Counted from the stretch's first letter, positions 1-53,400 are shown. The stretch is DNA of 64,000 nucleotides from Enoplolaimus lenunculus (GCA_030248215.1 JASANG010002660.1:62001-126000), one strand, 5' to 3'. A program made the numbers and translations. Notes: generated by a model not told the origin, from the sequence alone.

Positions 1-325
1 AAATATTTGACGAAGGTTCAGGCAATTTCGGTTGGAAAATTTTTGTTTTTCCTTAAGTTATACTGCGCAGTTAGGTTTATTTGTAACCTTTAGGGAAATT
101 TTGAATGCATTATTTGCCGTTATTTTTTAAAAGGTAGTTTAAAACAGGTTTCTGAAAAACACTTAGCAGTATATTAATATATTTCACGCAAATTGAACAC
201 CCATTTTATTATTTAATTTTCTTTCACTTCTGGCTCCGGTTCCACCGTAATTTGCTAACCTTCGTGTTCAGTTTTGGTTTTCTTTACTTCCGGTGGCCGT
301 TAACCGTTACAAATTCATATTTTAG

Positions 326-40405
<40,080 letters not shown>

Positions 40406-40484
40406 GTTTGCTTTGTATAAAAAGGCAGTCTTTATAAATATTTATTTATTCAATGTCGCTATTTGGATAAATACGCTACATGGC

Positions 40485-40650
40485 CTGTAGGCAAGTGTGA
40501 GGCGGGTGTCGGGGCTCAGTTTTCTCTTGAAAAGTTTTGGCCACTTAGAAAATGTTCAACCTTACTGTCTCAACGAAAACTCTTGTATGCCCCTGCTGAG
40601 AATTTTTTTATCCCCCGTAGCAAGGAAAGGTAGCCACCTGCCTGTGTTGT
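40485..40650. repeat. Dispersed repeat family copy 4, just after the ABCC gene
   Basis: Contains gtcggggctcag, gaaaagttttggccactta, aaaactcttgtatgccc and tagcaaggaaaggtagcc. It starts 80 bp after the stop codon and may lie in the 3' UTR. Confidence 0.55.
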
Positions 40651-41287
40651 ATCCAGAGTTGGAATATAAGCAATGCGAATATGGATTTTTTAATTACATC
40701 CCGTTGTGACAAGACTCAGCTGTTGAGGGACGCATCCATTTATCGCATGGTATTGGATATACCTTTGATGCCCAATAACTGGGCCAGTGTTAAACATCAA
40801 CGTGGCATTAATTCATTGGTTTACCCCAATTATCACGTGTTAACCAGTAATACAATTAAAGAAATTTTGCGAGAAAGTTTCGTCGAGTCATATTTGTCTG
40901 CAAGTGATAAACGTTGCGTTACATTTTGTTGCAAAACGAAATAAAATACTAAAGGTATTAAACATACAAAGTTACTAATTCTCGATGAACTACTGCACAG
41001 TAACCAGTATCGGTTCACTAAAGACGCCATGTCTTGTGAATGAATGATTTTTGTACCTGTTGTATGATTATATTTTGTAAAGATTTTTGAAATTTTATAA
41101 CTTTTTACACTCCAATTCCGCATTCGTACAATATCTTTCCTTCTTTATTGGTTTAACATTATACATACAAATTATGTCAGTTGCGATTTGTACGGGACGC
41201 CTAAAAATGTATTTTCGTGTACGCTGTGATTTGATGCAATAAAATGTATAACGACTAAAATCATTAATCGAGGCCTAAACGATTGTA
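40651..41287. other. Intergenic, no gene recognised
   Basis: An 87-residue frame at 40681-40944 is not recognised and has no supporting context. AAATAAA near 40938 is a possible polyadenylation signal of the transporter gene. Confidence 0.4.
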
Positions 41288-41479
41288 CTGTAGCGACCCA
41301 AGAGGAGGTCCGCATGTTGAGTCGCAATCAATAGGAGTCTATATCTCAAATTAGAGTCCGTTGTTGAACAAAACAAGTGTCGCGTTACTGGTTAGAGTCC
41401 ACACCAAAGCAGCAGATTAGCCTAAACTGATCATATAATTTAACAGACGTTCAGACAACCCGCATACACTTTATAATAA

Positions 41480-41912
41480 ATCGACATAAAAAGACTAACG
41501 GAAATGGCAATGAACAAAAAGGCTTCGAAGCAAGTCAGTTCTGCTCAATAAATATAAAAAGACTAACGGAAATGGCAATGAACAAAAAGGCTTTGAAGCA
41601 AGTCAGTTCTGCTCAAAAAATATAAAAAGAAGACTAACGGAAATGGCAATGAACAAAAAGGCTTCGAAGCAAGTCAGTTCTGCTCAATAAATATAAAAAG
41701 ACTAACGGAAATGGCAATGAACAAAAAGGCTTTGAAGCAAGTCAGTTCTGCTCAAAAAATATAAAAAGAAGACTAACGGAAATGGCAATGAACAAAAAGG
41801 CTTCGAAGCAAGTCAGTTCTGCTCAAAAAATATAAAAAGAAGACTAACGGAAATGGCAATGAACAAAAAGGCTTCGAAGCAAGTCAGTTCTGCTCAAAAA
41901 ATATAAAAAGGG
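41480..41912. repeat. Tandem repeat, 6 units of 68 or 71 bp
   Basis: Unit starts ctaacggaaatggcaatgaa and carries aaggcttYgaagcaagtcag. Unit starts at 41495, 41563, 41634, 41702, 41773 and 41844 give lengths 68, 71, 68, 71, 71. Confidence 0.9.
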
Positions 41913-42689
41913 TGTTGCGCCCTACCAATATGCGGTATACCAGTTGTAGTGGGACTACCATTTTGAGCGAAGCTCGAACACACGTAATCAGTTAAGATAA
42001 TATGCAAATTAGTTATTAGCTAACAATTCATTAATCGGTTTTGGAGTTTTGTAAGCAATTTATTCAGATTCCTCGCACACAAAAAACCTTCAATCCTCCT
42101 AATAATTATTGAAATAATTTAAAGTCCAAATTTTGTCTTGTCAATTAAGCTAATATGCAAATTAGCTATTAGCTAACTATCCGATTGTCGGTTTTGAGAG
42201 TTTGTAGACAATTTACCATTTGACATAGCTTGCGGAGCTAAGACGAATATTGTTAAATATTTTCCAATCAGACGTCTCCCAAACAAGTCAGTGATATATA
42301 TAATTTATCCAACTTATCGAAAAAATTTTTTTGGAACTTGTGGCTTTATAAATCAATTTTTTCAAAAATCTAGTTTTGGGTATGGAATGATTACAGGATG
42401 TCATCAGAAGCTCAAATATGCAGAAACTTTCAAAATGCAAGCTTTTTTGGACAAACGCCGGCTAAGGGAGGGCTAACCGATCACTCAGACAAAGATTAAA
42501 TTTTTTCCATTTTTTCCATTTTTTTCCGGAAAAAAATGAAAAAATTCATTTTTTTCCGGTCATAATTTTTTTCGGAAAAAAAACAACCCTGGCTGAAGCT
42601 GACGAAAAAATTCTACATCCAAGTATGTAAAACAGGTGCTTAAGAAACAAAAATTGAGGTTCGGAAACTCAAAAAACACAAAATGGAGT

Positions 42690-42820
42690 TTCGGATATCC
42701 GACATAGAAAATTTCATTTCGGATATCCGGATATACGGATATATACGGACATCCGGATATCCGGATAAATACCCGGCAAGAATTTCCGGATATCCGGATA
42801 TGAAGAAATATCCGATACCC
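42690..42820. repeat. Clustered cggatatccgg palindromes
   Basis: At least six copies or half-copies of atatccggatat within about 130 bp. Confidence 0.75.
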
Positions 42821-44099
42821 ATCACTACTTGTAACCCTAATAATTAGTGAAATATTGTAAAAACGCCTAATTTAGGCTTATCAATTATGCTTATATATAT
42901 GCAAATTATCTATTAGGTAACTACTCAATTATCGGTTACAGAGTTTTGTAAGCGATTTATTCAGATTCCTTGCACCCAAAAAATTTTAGTAACCTTAATA
43001 ATTATAGAAATAATTTAAAAAGTCTTAATTTTGTGTTGTCAATTAAGATAATATGGAAATTAGCTATTAGCTAACTATCCAATTATTGGCTTTGGGCTTT
43101 GTAAGCAGTTTATAAAAGATTCCTCGCACCCAAAAACCCTTTAATGCTGACATTACATGGCTTGTAACTATAATAATTAGTGAAATAATGTAGAAAAACC
43201 TTATTTAGGCTTAACTAATTATGCAAATTAGCCTGTAGCTAATAAACGGCTTACAATTTTAAAACCCCAATGCTAGGTTAGCACTCCAGAATAATTGGCT
43301 TTCAAACAAAAAAGTTTATCAAAATGGACTCAGCCGTTCCTGAGATTCTTTTTGGACAAACAAACGGATCGACGGATGGACGGACGGACATCCACCTTTC
43401 GACCGCAGAGTACAAAACATAAAACACCCCGCGAAATTCTTTCGCTTCGCTCAATCATTAAATACCAGTCCGTAAACGAATAACAGTAATAGATTCTTCT
43501 TGAGAGGCAAAATAAATATCAATTCCCATTCCTCTTCGGGTCACTACAATAGTTGTCTGCTATCGTGACGAAACCTCTGTGTGCTGCAATGACATATATA
43601 CTCATATGATATTCGAAATCAATATCATATGACACATTTGCTAATGTCTGCAAAGCGGCAGTAAAGCTTGCCAGAATGCTCTGTAAGTACACTCGAATGT
43701 CATGATTCGTAAAAATTGGAAAGTTGAAATTTTGGGACTAGGAATAGTAAGGGAGGATGTTCAGTCGGAAACAGAAACACAGAAACTAAAGTTCACCGTT
43801 CGAAATTATTTGCTGCGATATTGTCTATCTGTTTGCTATTAGTGCGCACAAATTATATGCGCTATTCAGCACAATCGAAATAACGTAGATCAAACTTCCG
43901 TCTATAACAGCAATGGAATCCATTCTCATCTGGACCAAAAAACCTAAGTTTAAAAATTGGAAAATTATTAATGTTTAATCAAAGTTTTAAATAAGTAACG
44001 AAATGCTTAATTTTTCATCAAAACTTGAAATAAAATTTAAATTTAAAATTAAATCAAATTTCATGCTTTCATTGAACATATACGTGGTTTGTACTGTAA

Positions 44100-44800
44100 T
44101 CGTGATATTGGAATTTTTCCACTGTCTCACATGTTCCACTGTTCGAACTGTTACCACTATCCCAACTATCCTCATTACCCCTAAGCACAGTTTTTACTAC
44201 CCCCTGCACCTTACTGAATTAACTGTCCCAACAGTCTCACCTGCCCCAAATGTCTCCACTGTCCCAATTGCTCCCACATTGTCTTGAATGTCCCCACTGT
44301 GTCAACTTTGACCCCTGTCTCAACTGTCCTCATTATCTATATTGTTTTACTATCCCCTGCACCTTACTGAATTAACTATCCCAACTGTCTCATCTGTCCC
44401 AAATGTTTCCACCGTCCCAATTGCTCCCACATTGTCTTGAATGTCCTCACTGGGCCAACTGTGACCCCTGTCCCAACTGCCCTCATTATCCCTACTGTTT
44501 TTACTATCCCCTGCACCTTACTGAATTAACTATCCTAACTGTCTCATCTGTCCCAAATGTTTCCACCGTCCCTATTGCTCCCACATTGTCTTGAATGTCC
44601 TCACTGGGCCAACTGTGACCCCTGTCCCAACTGTCCTCATTATCCCTACTGTTTTACTACCCCCTGCACCATACTGAATTAACTGTCCCAACTGTCTAAT
44701 ATGTCCCAAATGTCTCCACTGTCCCAATTGCCCACACATTGTTCTGATTGTCCCCACTGTGCCGACTGTGACCGCTGTCCCAACTGTCCTCCCTGTCAGA
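44100..44800. repeat. 153-bp tandem repeat, about 4.5 units
   Basis: The landmark actgaattaac recurs at 44213, 44366, 44520 and 44673 (153-154 bp steps). Each unit is itself built of diverged tgtcccaact-type decamers. Confidence 0.9.
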
Positions 44801-44869
44801 AATTTTGAAATAAATATTAATATCCCGCGTAAAAAATTTTCATTTTCCTTCTATGTTACATGACATTTG

Positions 44870-45425
44870 CTTACAAATGCCTGATTTCCCTTACTCATTG
44901 TATACAGCCTAATGGCACGTGATACACCAAGACATTTATGCGAATATCATATGATATCCCTAAATTCTATCAAATATCACATGATAGATTCAGGACAATG
45001 TAATTTGAGCGCACTATAATACAATGAAATTTCGGATAATATAGCTTCAGATGATTTCGAATACTGAATAGCTCCTTTACTCTGTTTCGGCGGAAATGTT
45101 GCCTATTATAAAATATACCTAATCGTAAGAATAAACAATTCATATTTCAAGTTTTAGTATTGTAATATACTACAGAATATTCAGGCTAGTTTACCACAAC
45201 CTCCCGCTTGCAGACAAGTTCAAACATATACACGGACAATATTTCGAATATCACATTGGACTGCAAACAGTGAATGTCACATAGGGGGTACCAGACAATA
45301 TAAATTTTTTGAATTCGATAGCGCATCGACGTGCAGACAAACAGACAAAATGTTACCCGTTATTATAATACGGACAAAACGTGTTCCAGGTTCCCACCGT
45401 TAACGTGAACCCCACATAGTGTTGG
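44870..45425. repeat. Dispersed repeat, second copy of 23620-24255
   Basis: Same landmarks in the same order, ending gtgttccaggttcccaccgt-aacgtgaacccc. Confidence 0.65.
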
Positions 45426-46029
45426 TATAAAGCAGGGTGTACAATCGAAACCCATGCTCTAGTTTCGACCGTATGCATGGTTATACAGCTGTTTATTTTA
45501 AAAAGGGCCCATGTTATTTTTAGGGGCATACAGGTTTTTAGGCTTAGGCTTAGGTTAGTAACGCATTTTTGCAACGCTAATAGCCTTTAAGGCTTGGGCT
45601 TAATAGGAATACGCTTCAATAACATTCGCCAAAAAAGCGTGGTTTCCTGATCGATCATTATTAGAAACAATTAATACAGTGTGTCGCTGCACACTTGGGC
45701 AGAGGTGATATAACTTTGTGTTTAGGTTATTTATTATAGTTCCAAGTTATATCAATTTCTCTGTAATCCGTGGAACTAAATACAAAGCTAGAATTATATT
45801 TTTCTTTCAGTGTAATTTGGTACTTGTGCAGATGCATGAGCTATTCTTTGTTTCCCAACAGCCAAATTTGAAGGCTCTACCAATTTAGGAATGTTCTAGA
45901 ATTCATATTTTTGTGAGACTATGTTAGAAAAACACTAGTAACTCTAATGTATGTGTAAGTTAATATAAAAATATCTCGCTTTCAATTTGTAGCAGATAAA
46001 ATATTTTGATCCCATTTTATATGGCCACC

Positions 46030-46078
46030 AGATTCTCAGACTGGCGCGATAACACTGAACTACGCCGCCCTAAAATCA
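46030..46078 (-). repeat. tRNA-like sequence 1 of intergenic cluster
   Basis: The minus strand starts GGCGGCGTAGTTCAGTG (A-box-like), then CCAGTCTGAGAATCTGG, which folds as an anticodon-like arm with loop CTGAGAA. The T arm is degenerate. tRNA-derived rather than functional. Confidence 0.45.
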
Positions 46079-46711
46079 GTTACTTAGTTACTACGTTATT
46101 ATGCCTTAAGAACTTAAACATTTACTACATGTTGATTGTTCCACGTATTATGCTTCTTCATATGAAAGCACCATAAATGCATGCAGCATCCATATGAAGC
46201 TTACTTCTCTCCATGTATCCGCATGTTATCCTCTGGTTTTTCAACCTGGTTGCTATTTGACGGCTAACCTAAGAAACGCCTTCTAGCGCAGCAATTTTTC
46301 GATTGCGATCTCGTGGTCATGCTGACAGATTTTCAGACGCGCGGCTCTTTTTCCGATCTACGATGCGAGTTGATCGCCTCCAATCCAACAACCAGTGCGA
46401 TTATAAGAATGTACTAAAAAACAGTTTTACACTAGAAATGCAACGCATAATTGCATTTCGTACAGGTTATTAAGATTTTATACTCATGAATGCCGTATCC
46501 GAACGAAAGCATGTACTAATTGTTTGTTGGTACTTTCGCTATACCAACGTTGAGTATTTATACTCTACGAACGTTCTTTGATAAATTTTTAGAACCGACC
46601 GTGCTGTTTGCTCTGAGTTGTTGTCTTGTATCGTTGATCCGTAATCTGATAAGTTGGGTAGGCTAGGGTCTGACGGTTTTAGTTCTGTGTTCTCAGCAGC
46701 TGAAAATGAGG

Positions 46712-46793
46712 GACGTTCCCATGAGATTTCGAACTCGGTCGACCGATTATCAGTCCTGAGCGTTAGCCACTCAGCCACACCGCCTCACAATGA
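46712..46793 (-). repeat. tRNA-like sequence 2 of intergenic cluster
   Basis: The minus strand has GGCGGTGTGGCTGAGTGG (A-box-like), ACTGATAATC in anticodon-loop position, and GAGTTCGAAATCTC (B-box-like with TTCGAAA loop). The acceptor and anticodon stems do not pair fully. Confidence 0.5.
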
Positions 46794-47073
46794 ACTGCTG
46801 AGTTTTTCTGCGATTTGTCTTATAAGAACCTCAACATTATACACATGTATGTTGGTTCTTCCATGTTTTTATTGCTGCTGCATATGAAGGCACTACAACA
46901 GTGATTTACCGATGTATAGCCTCAGCATGAGGTTATTACTTGTCTACATGCATCCGCATGCCACATGTAACACAGTCCACATGTTAAAATCCAACGCTGC
47001 TTGAAATAAGATTGTGTGTGTCAGTCTAGGTAGGAACCGGCACTTTAGACTTTTTAACTAAGCAGCTAGAAAA

Positions 47074-47150
47074 GCGGGTACAGGTGGTTTGGAACTAACG
47101 ACGTTGTGCGTGTCAGGAAGACGCTGTTACCACTGTGCCACGTTTCCCGC
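47074..47150 (-). repeat. tRNA-like sequence 3 of intergenic cluster
   Basis: The minus strand starts GCGGGAAACGTGGCACAGTG and ends TACCCGC. The acceptor ends pair GCGGG/CCCGC over a 77-base span of tRNA length. The T arm is degenerate. Confidence 0.5.
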
Positions 47151-47370
47151 CTCTCCAACTACCTTTTTCGTCGACTATATGTGTCGATTGTATGCTGTTA
47201 GCTAGCATACAACACAATGTGCATTGGTTATATTTCATATGCACCAGGACAAGCATGTCTCACATGCTTGCAGTGTGTGGTAAAACAGTTTAAATAATTG
47301 GTTAAGTTCACGCTGATTTAATGCATTTTGTTGAGGTTAGCATTTATATATCTCAAAACAGTTATGGACA

Positions 47371-47422
47371 ATGGGCAATATAGTTACAGCTGGTCCAAAC
47401 GAAGTGTTGGTCGTTTCTGGAG
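47371..47422 (+). CDS. FLOT2: FLOT2 exon 1
   Basis: MGNIVTAGPNEVLVVSG, phase 1 out at donor gttagt. It contains Gly2 but no cysteine. Confidence 0.93.
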
Positions 47423-50400
47423 GTTAGTGTTGAAACTAATGACAGTTTCGAACCTCAAGGTTTAAAATTTGAATGAAATTAAAATGAATGCAAGAATACG
47501 TAGAAGCTGAGGTAAATTGGCTTATATAGAACTATATACTAAAATTTCATGTTCTCTCGCTTTCAGCTAAATTGTTGTGTGTAGTTTCAATATGTCATGC
47601 TGCCTCACAGATGCCAAAATATTTGAATTTGCGGTTTTATTCTTGTATATGGAGCGTCAAAGTTTCACATATATGTGGCTACTTCCATGTATTATAAACC
47701 CGTGATTACATTTTTCTGATGTACAGCAAAAGCTTGATGTTGTTTAGTATTAATTGACATCAAGCCACATATCGCAGTTGCTGAATAAATTGTTATGCTA
47801 CGTAATACCTGCTATGAGCAGTTAGTTTAGGTTCAATTATTATGTTTAACTTTTTGGATCATTTTTGTAGAATTTTCAATTGCACGTTTTATCTTGATAT
47901 TGCAGGTGGACAGTTTGCGTCAAAACAGAAGAAATATATTTCAGGCGGATGGACGTCGGTTACTTGGGGAATGTCGGATGTACAAAGGTAATAACGCATT
48001 GACATTTTATTTGATATTGATTCTTATACGCATAATGTCGTTGTTTGTTTACGGTTTTGGATGTCCTCAAGTTTGACGTACAGTCTCCACCAGTCGTAGT
48101 GAAACTGTATGCTTGTATTGACCGAAGTTTGGACTAGAGATGTCCTGGTGTCAGCATGTTATTTGCAGGGGTTTAATTGGGGCCCGTTTTTACATACTCT
48201 TCTAATTGATTCGCATGAAAAACAGTATTATCATGCTCGGTTCGCGATTCAGAAGTATGAAAATCACAAGAAACTACTGTACACCGTATTCTTTGCTTTC
48301 CCACGGTTTGCTGCACACACTGCACAATATATGTAAATTGCTTATTTTCGTAATTCATGTTGATAGTTATCTAGGTTTTCTTACTTGGCACCCCGGTTGG
48401 TACCGGCCCTGGCACCCGGGCCTTGGGCCCAGCCTTGGCCCCTGTAGCGGCACCCAAAAATACTTACTAGCCCCGGGGCAACGCTAGTTTGGACATGCTT
48501 ACTTTTTATCTCCGAGTTTTACTTCGCTCAATAAAGTACGTATGTTTCGTGCTTAAATTGATCTACTTCGATTTCTGGATTGTTTTCTAACAGCATGCAT
48601 ATGCGTATTGTGTAACCAAATTAACCATGTTTGCTTTTTAGAATTTCTCTTGAGGTAATGACCTTAAATCCAAGATGTGATCAAGTGGAGACAGCCAGTG
48701 GAGTTCCTTTAACGGTTACTGGATTAGCTCAAGTTAAGGTACGTATAATATACATTTTGTTTAGCCTTACATAAGTTGTTGCGAAAGTTGAAATAGCACT
48801 GTAGAAATTTTCAGTTACCTCATACAGACATAATATACACGCTTTATGCGTGAATAGTTCTTGTATTTCGGTGGATCAAAACTTAATTTCCTTACTTGGC
48901 GGTTTACGAAAAATCAAAAATTCTTCACCCATATTTTACGAAAACTCGAAAATGTCTCTCCTACCTTTTGTGCGTTAGTTTGAGGTTAACACTCACCCCC
49001 TAACCGTTAATATATAAGTATGTAATTTGATATTTACACACGATTTGCTTGTGTTGTGATTGTATATGTGTTGTGTGTGTTGGGCAAGTGTTGTTTTGAG
49101 GTTAATGTTCGCAAATGTTTGATAACGTAGGGTTAGCACTCGGAGTGGACCTCGCGACGCATTGACCGTACGACCACTGTAAAGATCGGCCTTGCAGTCT
49201 CGCCTGTACTGTTGTGTAGTCGTTTGATAATGTCATAAAATTGAATACGATTAGGAAGGGAAGGTTTAGTGAAACCTAATTATGGTGAAGGTTCTGTTGT
49301 AGGTCATTACTGATAAGAATTCGTTGGCCTCTGCATGCGAGCAGTTCTTAGGAAAACCAATCGATCATATTGAATGGTGTCTACTGCAAACTTTGGAAGG
49401 TCATCTTACAGCGATTCTCGGTAAGTAATTAATTGTGTTCGATTTTTATGTGATGTCGAAAAAGAATTGTTTTAAGAAAAGCAAGTAATAACAGCATTTT
49501 TAGTGTTCAAAGGCTAGGAAGATGATGTATATTTATGACGGAATACGACCTTGTTTGAATGTTTTCATTCAAGGAACGTTAACTGTTGAAGCGATCTGTT
49601 ACGACCGAAATCGATTTGCGGAATCTGTGCGCAAGGTTGCAGAGCCGGATTTGCGTCGAATGGGTATGCAGATCGTTTCATTCACAATCAAAGATATCAG
49701 TGATGACGTTGGATATTTGGATTCGTTGGGTCGTACTCAACTTGCGTTGATTCAAAGCAATGCAAGTATTGGTGTAGCTGAAGCTAATCGCGATGCTGAA
49801 ATAAAGGTTAGAGAGACAGTCAACCGGATGTCTATCTCTGGGAAACTCGTCATGTGGCGCTGGCTCCGATATTTAACATTGCTGGATATTTATTGCTATT
49901 ATTTATGATTAAAATCACAATACATTTCACTGAATTTTGGTCGAAAGGACAGAAATAAGTAAACCAAGAAAAGTAGTTAATGTTAAGATTCTTGTAGGAA
50001 AATAATTATGGCAAGTAATACTAAATCAGGCTGATTTAGTTTTACTTTCTGCTCAAATATGTACTGAATTTTTGGCTCCGGTATTTTTTGGTACATATCT
50101 GGTTGTACCCTGCAGAGCACAGCGCTTTTGGATATTTTTATTGAAGGATTGTACATAAATGATAAGATTTTAGTTTATTTTCTCTGTTTTAGCCCTAAGC
50201 ATTCAATTGTGATTATCATATCTGGTTCATTTTACGTATTTATTATATTTTCAAGTAAAAATTAGCAACTTCTGTTACGACTATTAGTACCATCACGGGC
50301 AGAATTACTTGCGATCGTGGCCGAGTTTTAAACCACAGTTTTGCAGCGATTGCTTGATTAATGGATTCTAGTGCTGGTAAACCCGTTTTGGAATTGACGC

Positions 50401-53400
50401 AGTTGCTGCGACTATAACCGCGACGCAGCTGCGCGTGATAGTACGTATTAAATTTTCAATCTGTCGTAAACGAGGTTGCAACCGTGGTTTCAACCGTGAC
50501 TTTTAAAATCGTGATTCTTGACGCCACGTTTTCGCAAGCAAAGAAAGTTCAACCGCGATCGCAGACACATCCATGATTGCTGCACACATAGTTCTGTCCA
50601 GGACTGTAGTTTGTTTTTGTATTGTCACAGGAAACATTTTGCGACCGGGAATTGATGGGTGTAAGATTCGAAACTAATTCAAGAATAGCGAAAGCTAAAT
50701 ACGAGTTTGAAATGCAGAAAGCAATATTTGATATGGAATTAAACGAAGAAGTTAGTTTTGTCATTGTATAATAATTGCCGCTTTTATCTAAAAATGGTAA
50801 TGTTAGTAATAAACCACAAGTTTATGTTGATTGCAAGGACGTATTCATGTATACAGTTTACATTCTATTAACCATGCAAATAATATACAGATCAAATTGA
50901 TCCAGAAGAGATGGTATGTTTAATTCCTACTAATAATGTTTTTCGCAAAATTGTAAGGACCGTAAAATTAACCGGGGAGAGAAATCTTGAGTTGGGGCTG
51001 AATTTGGGAATATCCTTAGGTGGGGCGGCCTTTGGTAAGTGTGCCCCCACCCACCGGTAGGGAAACCCAGGATAAGTACGTTTACCAGTAGTCATAACAG
51101 CTAATAACCAAGAAGAAAAAAGTATCACAGCACTTCATTAAATGATATTAACCAACATTACTGTGCGGTCTGTATAATTTTAGTAATTTAACAGTTTAAA
51201 CCGTTTAACTTTCCTGCTTAAACAGAAATGCTAATAATGGGTGCTTTGTTGTTTTTGACCTTTTTTCGGTAGTAAACTTGTTTATGTTCCAGAAAGCGAA
51301 AGTTGAACTTGCTTATTCCTTGCAAGCCGCGCGAGAATCTCAAAAGATTTGCCACGAAGAAATGCAGATTGAGGTTTATTAATTGTTGTGTGTTCGAGTG
51401 TGAACAAAGGCCTTTGAGTAAGAAATTGATTGAAAAATCATTAAGTCTAATCAAGAATGTTTATAGCAAAAACAGCTGATACCTGATTAGTAGAATGAAA
51501 AGTAAGGGTATAATTTGGTTCTTTGACCGAAATTAACCGTTATAATGTTGATTAAGAATAATTATAAACAGAATGTACGGAACGGAGTAATCAATTTGTT
51601 TTGGCCGAACGTTGACTGTTGGTAACCTTTTGATGCGCGGTTCACAATAACTTGCCCCGGGTAGCACCATAAACTACCAATATAGCGCTGTCGGCTAACA
51701 GATTTCGAAAGTGTTACTAGTTGACTCTACCTTAAACACGAAAACGGATACAGCCTTACTCTAAGACGTATTAATCGTAACCCTGCTATGTCGTTTTGTT
51801 TCTATCTGGGGAAATTTATCGTGAACTACGCATTACTGACATTCATCACATTCAAGGCAAACGTTGAATCATTTTTTTGTGAAGAACTGAATGACGGAGA
51901 CTGTTATGTGTCTGTTGTTCCAGGTTGTTGAACGCCGTAAACACATTGCCGTTCAAGAGAAAGAAGCGATACGAAAAGAAAAAGAACTAATAGCTGAAGT
52001 TAAACTGCCGGCAGAAGCGGAAGCTTATCGCATTAAAATTATCGGCGATGGAAAACGGTGTGTCTATGTTCGTCTATATAGTTACGGTCAGAGCTAATTG
52101 CTCAGTAGTCGCGATTCCGTCTACGATCGCGATTGCATAATCGTTTTCAAATTTGGTTTTCTCGCAACCAAACGCATCTAGAGACGCGGTTGCAGTCACG
52201 GATCAAGATACCGTATAGCTGGGTAACAAACCGCTGAAAATTTAGCACTATATTATTGCGGTTGCGGTTTCATCAGTTTTTTATTCGAAGATTAAATTTT
52301 AATAAGCGAAAAATATATGCAAACTTAGTTAGTCATATAGTTTTGTTGGTTTGGACTCTGTTTAGAAACCTTCCTAGACACAAAGCTAGACCTGAAACTT
52401 TAAGGGTAACTCAGTTTGAGACTTTAAATTTCTTTGTTGTATACTTTCACCTGGCTTAGGTTTAGGAAAAGACTTAGCTATGCTTAAGAATAAACCTAAG
52501 ACTAAACCTTAACTCAGCTGTTGGCTGAGGTTAAGCCTGAACCTTATCTTAACTGTTGGCTCACCTTGACCTTGAACCTTTAATGTTGGAAAATGTGTAA
52601 TTGCCTATCCAATAATATGCAGCAGTCTTCTGTGTTGTTTTTTGGATTATAATTGTTTGTACTTTTAGCATAAGAAAAGTCCCGAAAGCAACCGGTTCAG
52701 CCACTGGTATTCGATTGATAGGTGCAAGTGATGCTGAAGTAGCAGTAATGGTTGGTCAAGCAGAAGCTAAAGCAATGCGAATGAAAGCCGAAGCTTTTAA
52801 ACTTTACGGTGAAACCGCTGTCAAGGCAATTACGATGGAACGATTGCCCTCAGTAATGACGTTTTTTACAGAAATTAATAGCGTTTAGAGAGGGAAGTGG
52901 TCGAACTTTCGGATTATATATAGGAATGCTGGCCTGAAAGGACGCTGTGTGTTTTAGAATACAAAACGGATTTAACGGGCAGACGTTTGAGCGGTTTTCT
53001 TGAGGTAGGAAAAGCACAGCAATGACGATTTAGTACAGTTACAATCATTGCTCTCAGGCATGCTACCCGATGGCACGTCCATAGACTGCGTGAGACCACG
53101 CCGCTAAAGTGAGTTTCTGAAATGATTACAATATTTATTGCACAAGCAGTCAAATTACACAGGTGTTTATTACCAGCATAAGAGTTGACTTGGTGGACAA
53201 GGTGTTTCAAATTATTACATGCTTAATTATGCCATGCTAATCAATGTTTCGTGTTATAATAAAAATTTTGCCCTTCAATGAGTTGATATCTAACTTTGAG
53301 TCTATTTTAAAGTTTTAAATAGTTGCATAGATTTTTAAATAGGAAACTTATGAAATTTTTAAACTACTTTGCGAAATTATTGTATTAAAAATTAATAAAT

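Larger units (their letters stand above)
41288..43548. mobile_element. TIR element, same family, 2.26 kb, with internal tandem repeats
   Basis: Left end tgtagcgacccaagaggag; right end cctcttcgggtcactaca. Inside are the 68/71-bp array (41480-41912), then several diverged roughly 150-bp units with gcaaattagctattagctaac (about 41990-42240 and 42880-43250), a palindromic cggatatccgg cluster near 42690-42815 and poly-pyrimidine ttttttcca units near 42500. No transposase. Confidence 0.55.

Noticed and set aside
40406-47370. Operon linking the transporter and flotillin
   Set aside because: Seven kilobases of repeat-filled DNA separate them; there is no shared pathway or short intercistronic gap.
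52853-52888. FLOT2 ending at TAG 52886-52888 by read-through of exon 9
   Set aside because: The spliced exon at 53998 restores the conserved flotillin-2 C-terminus in phase and gives the expected length.
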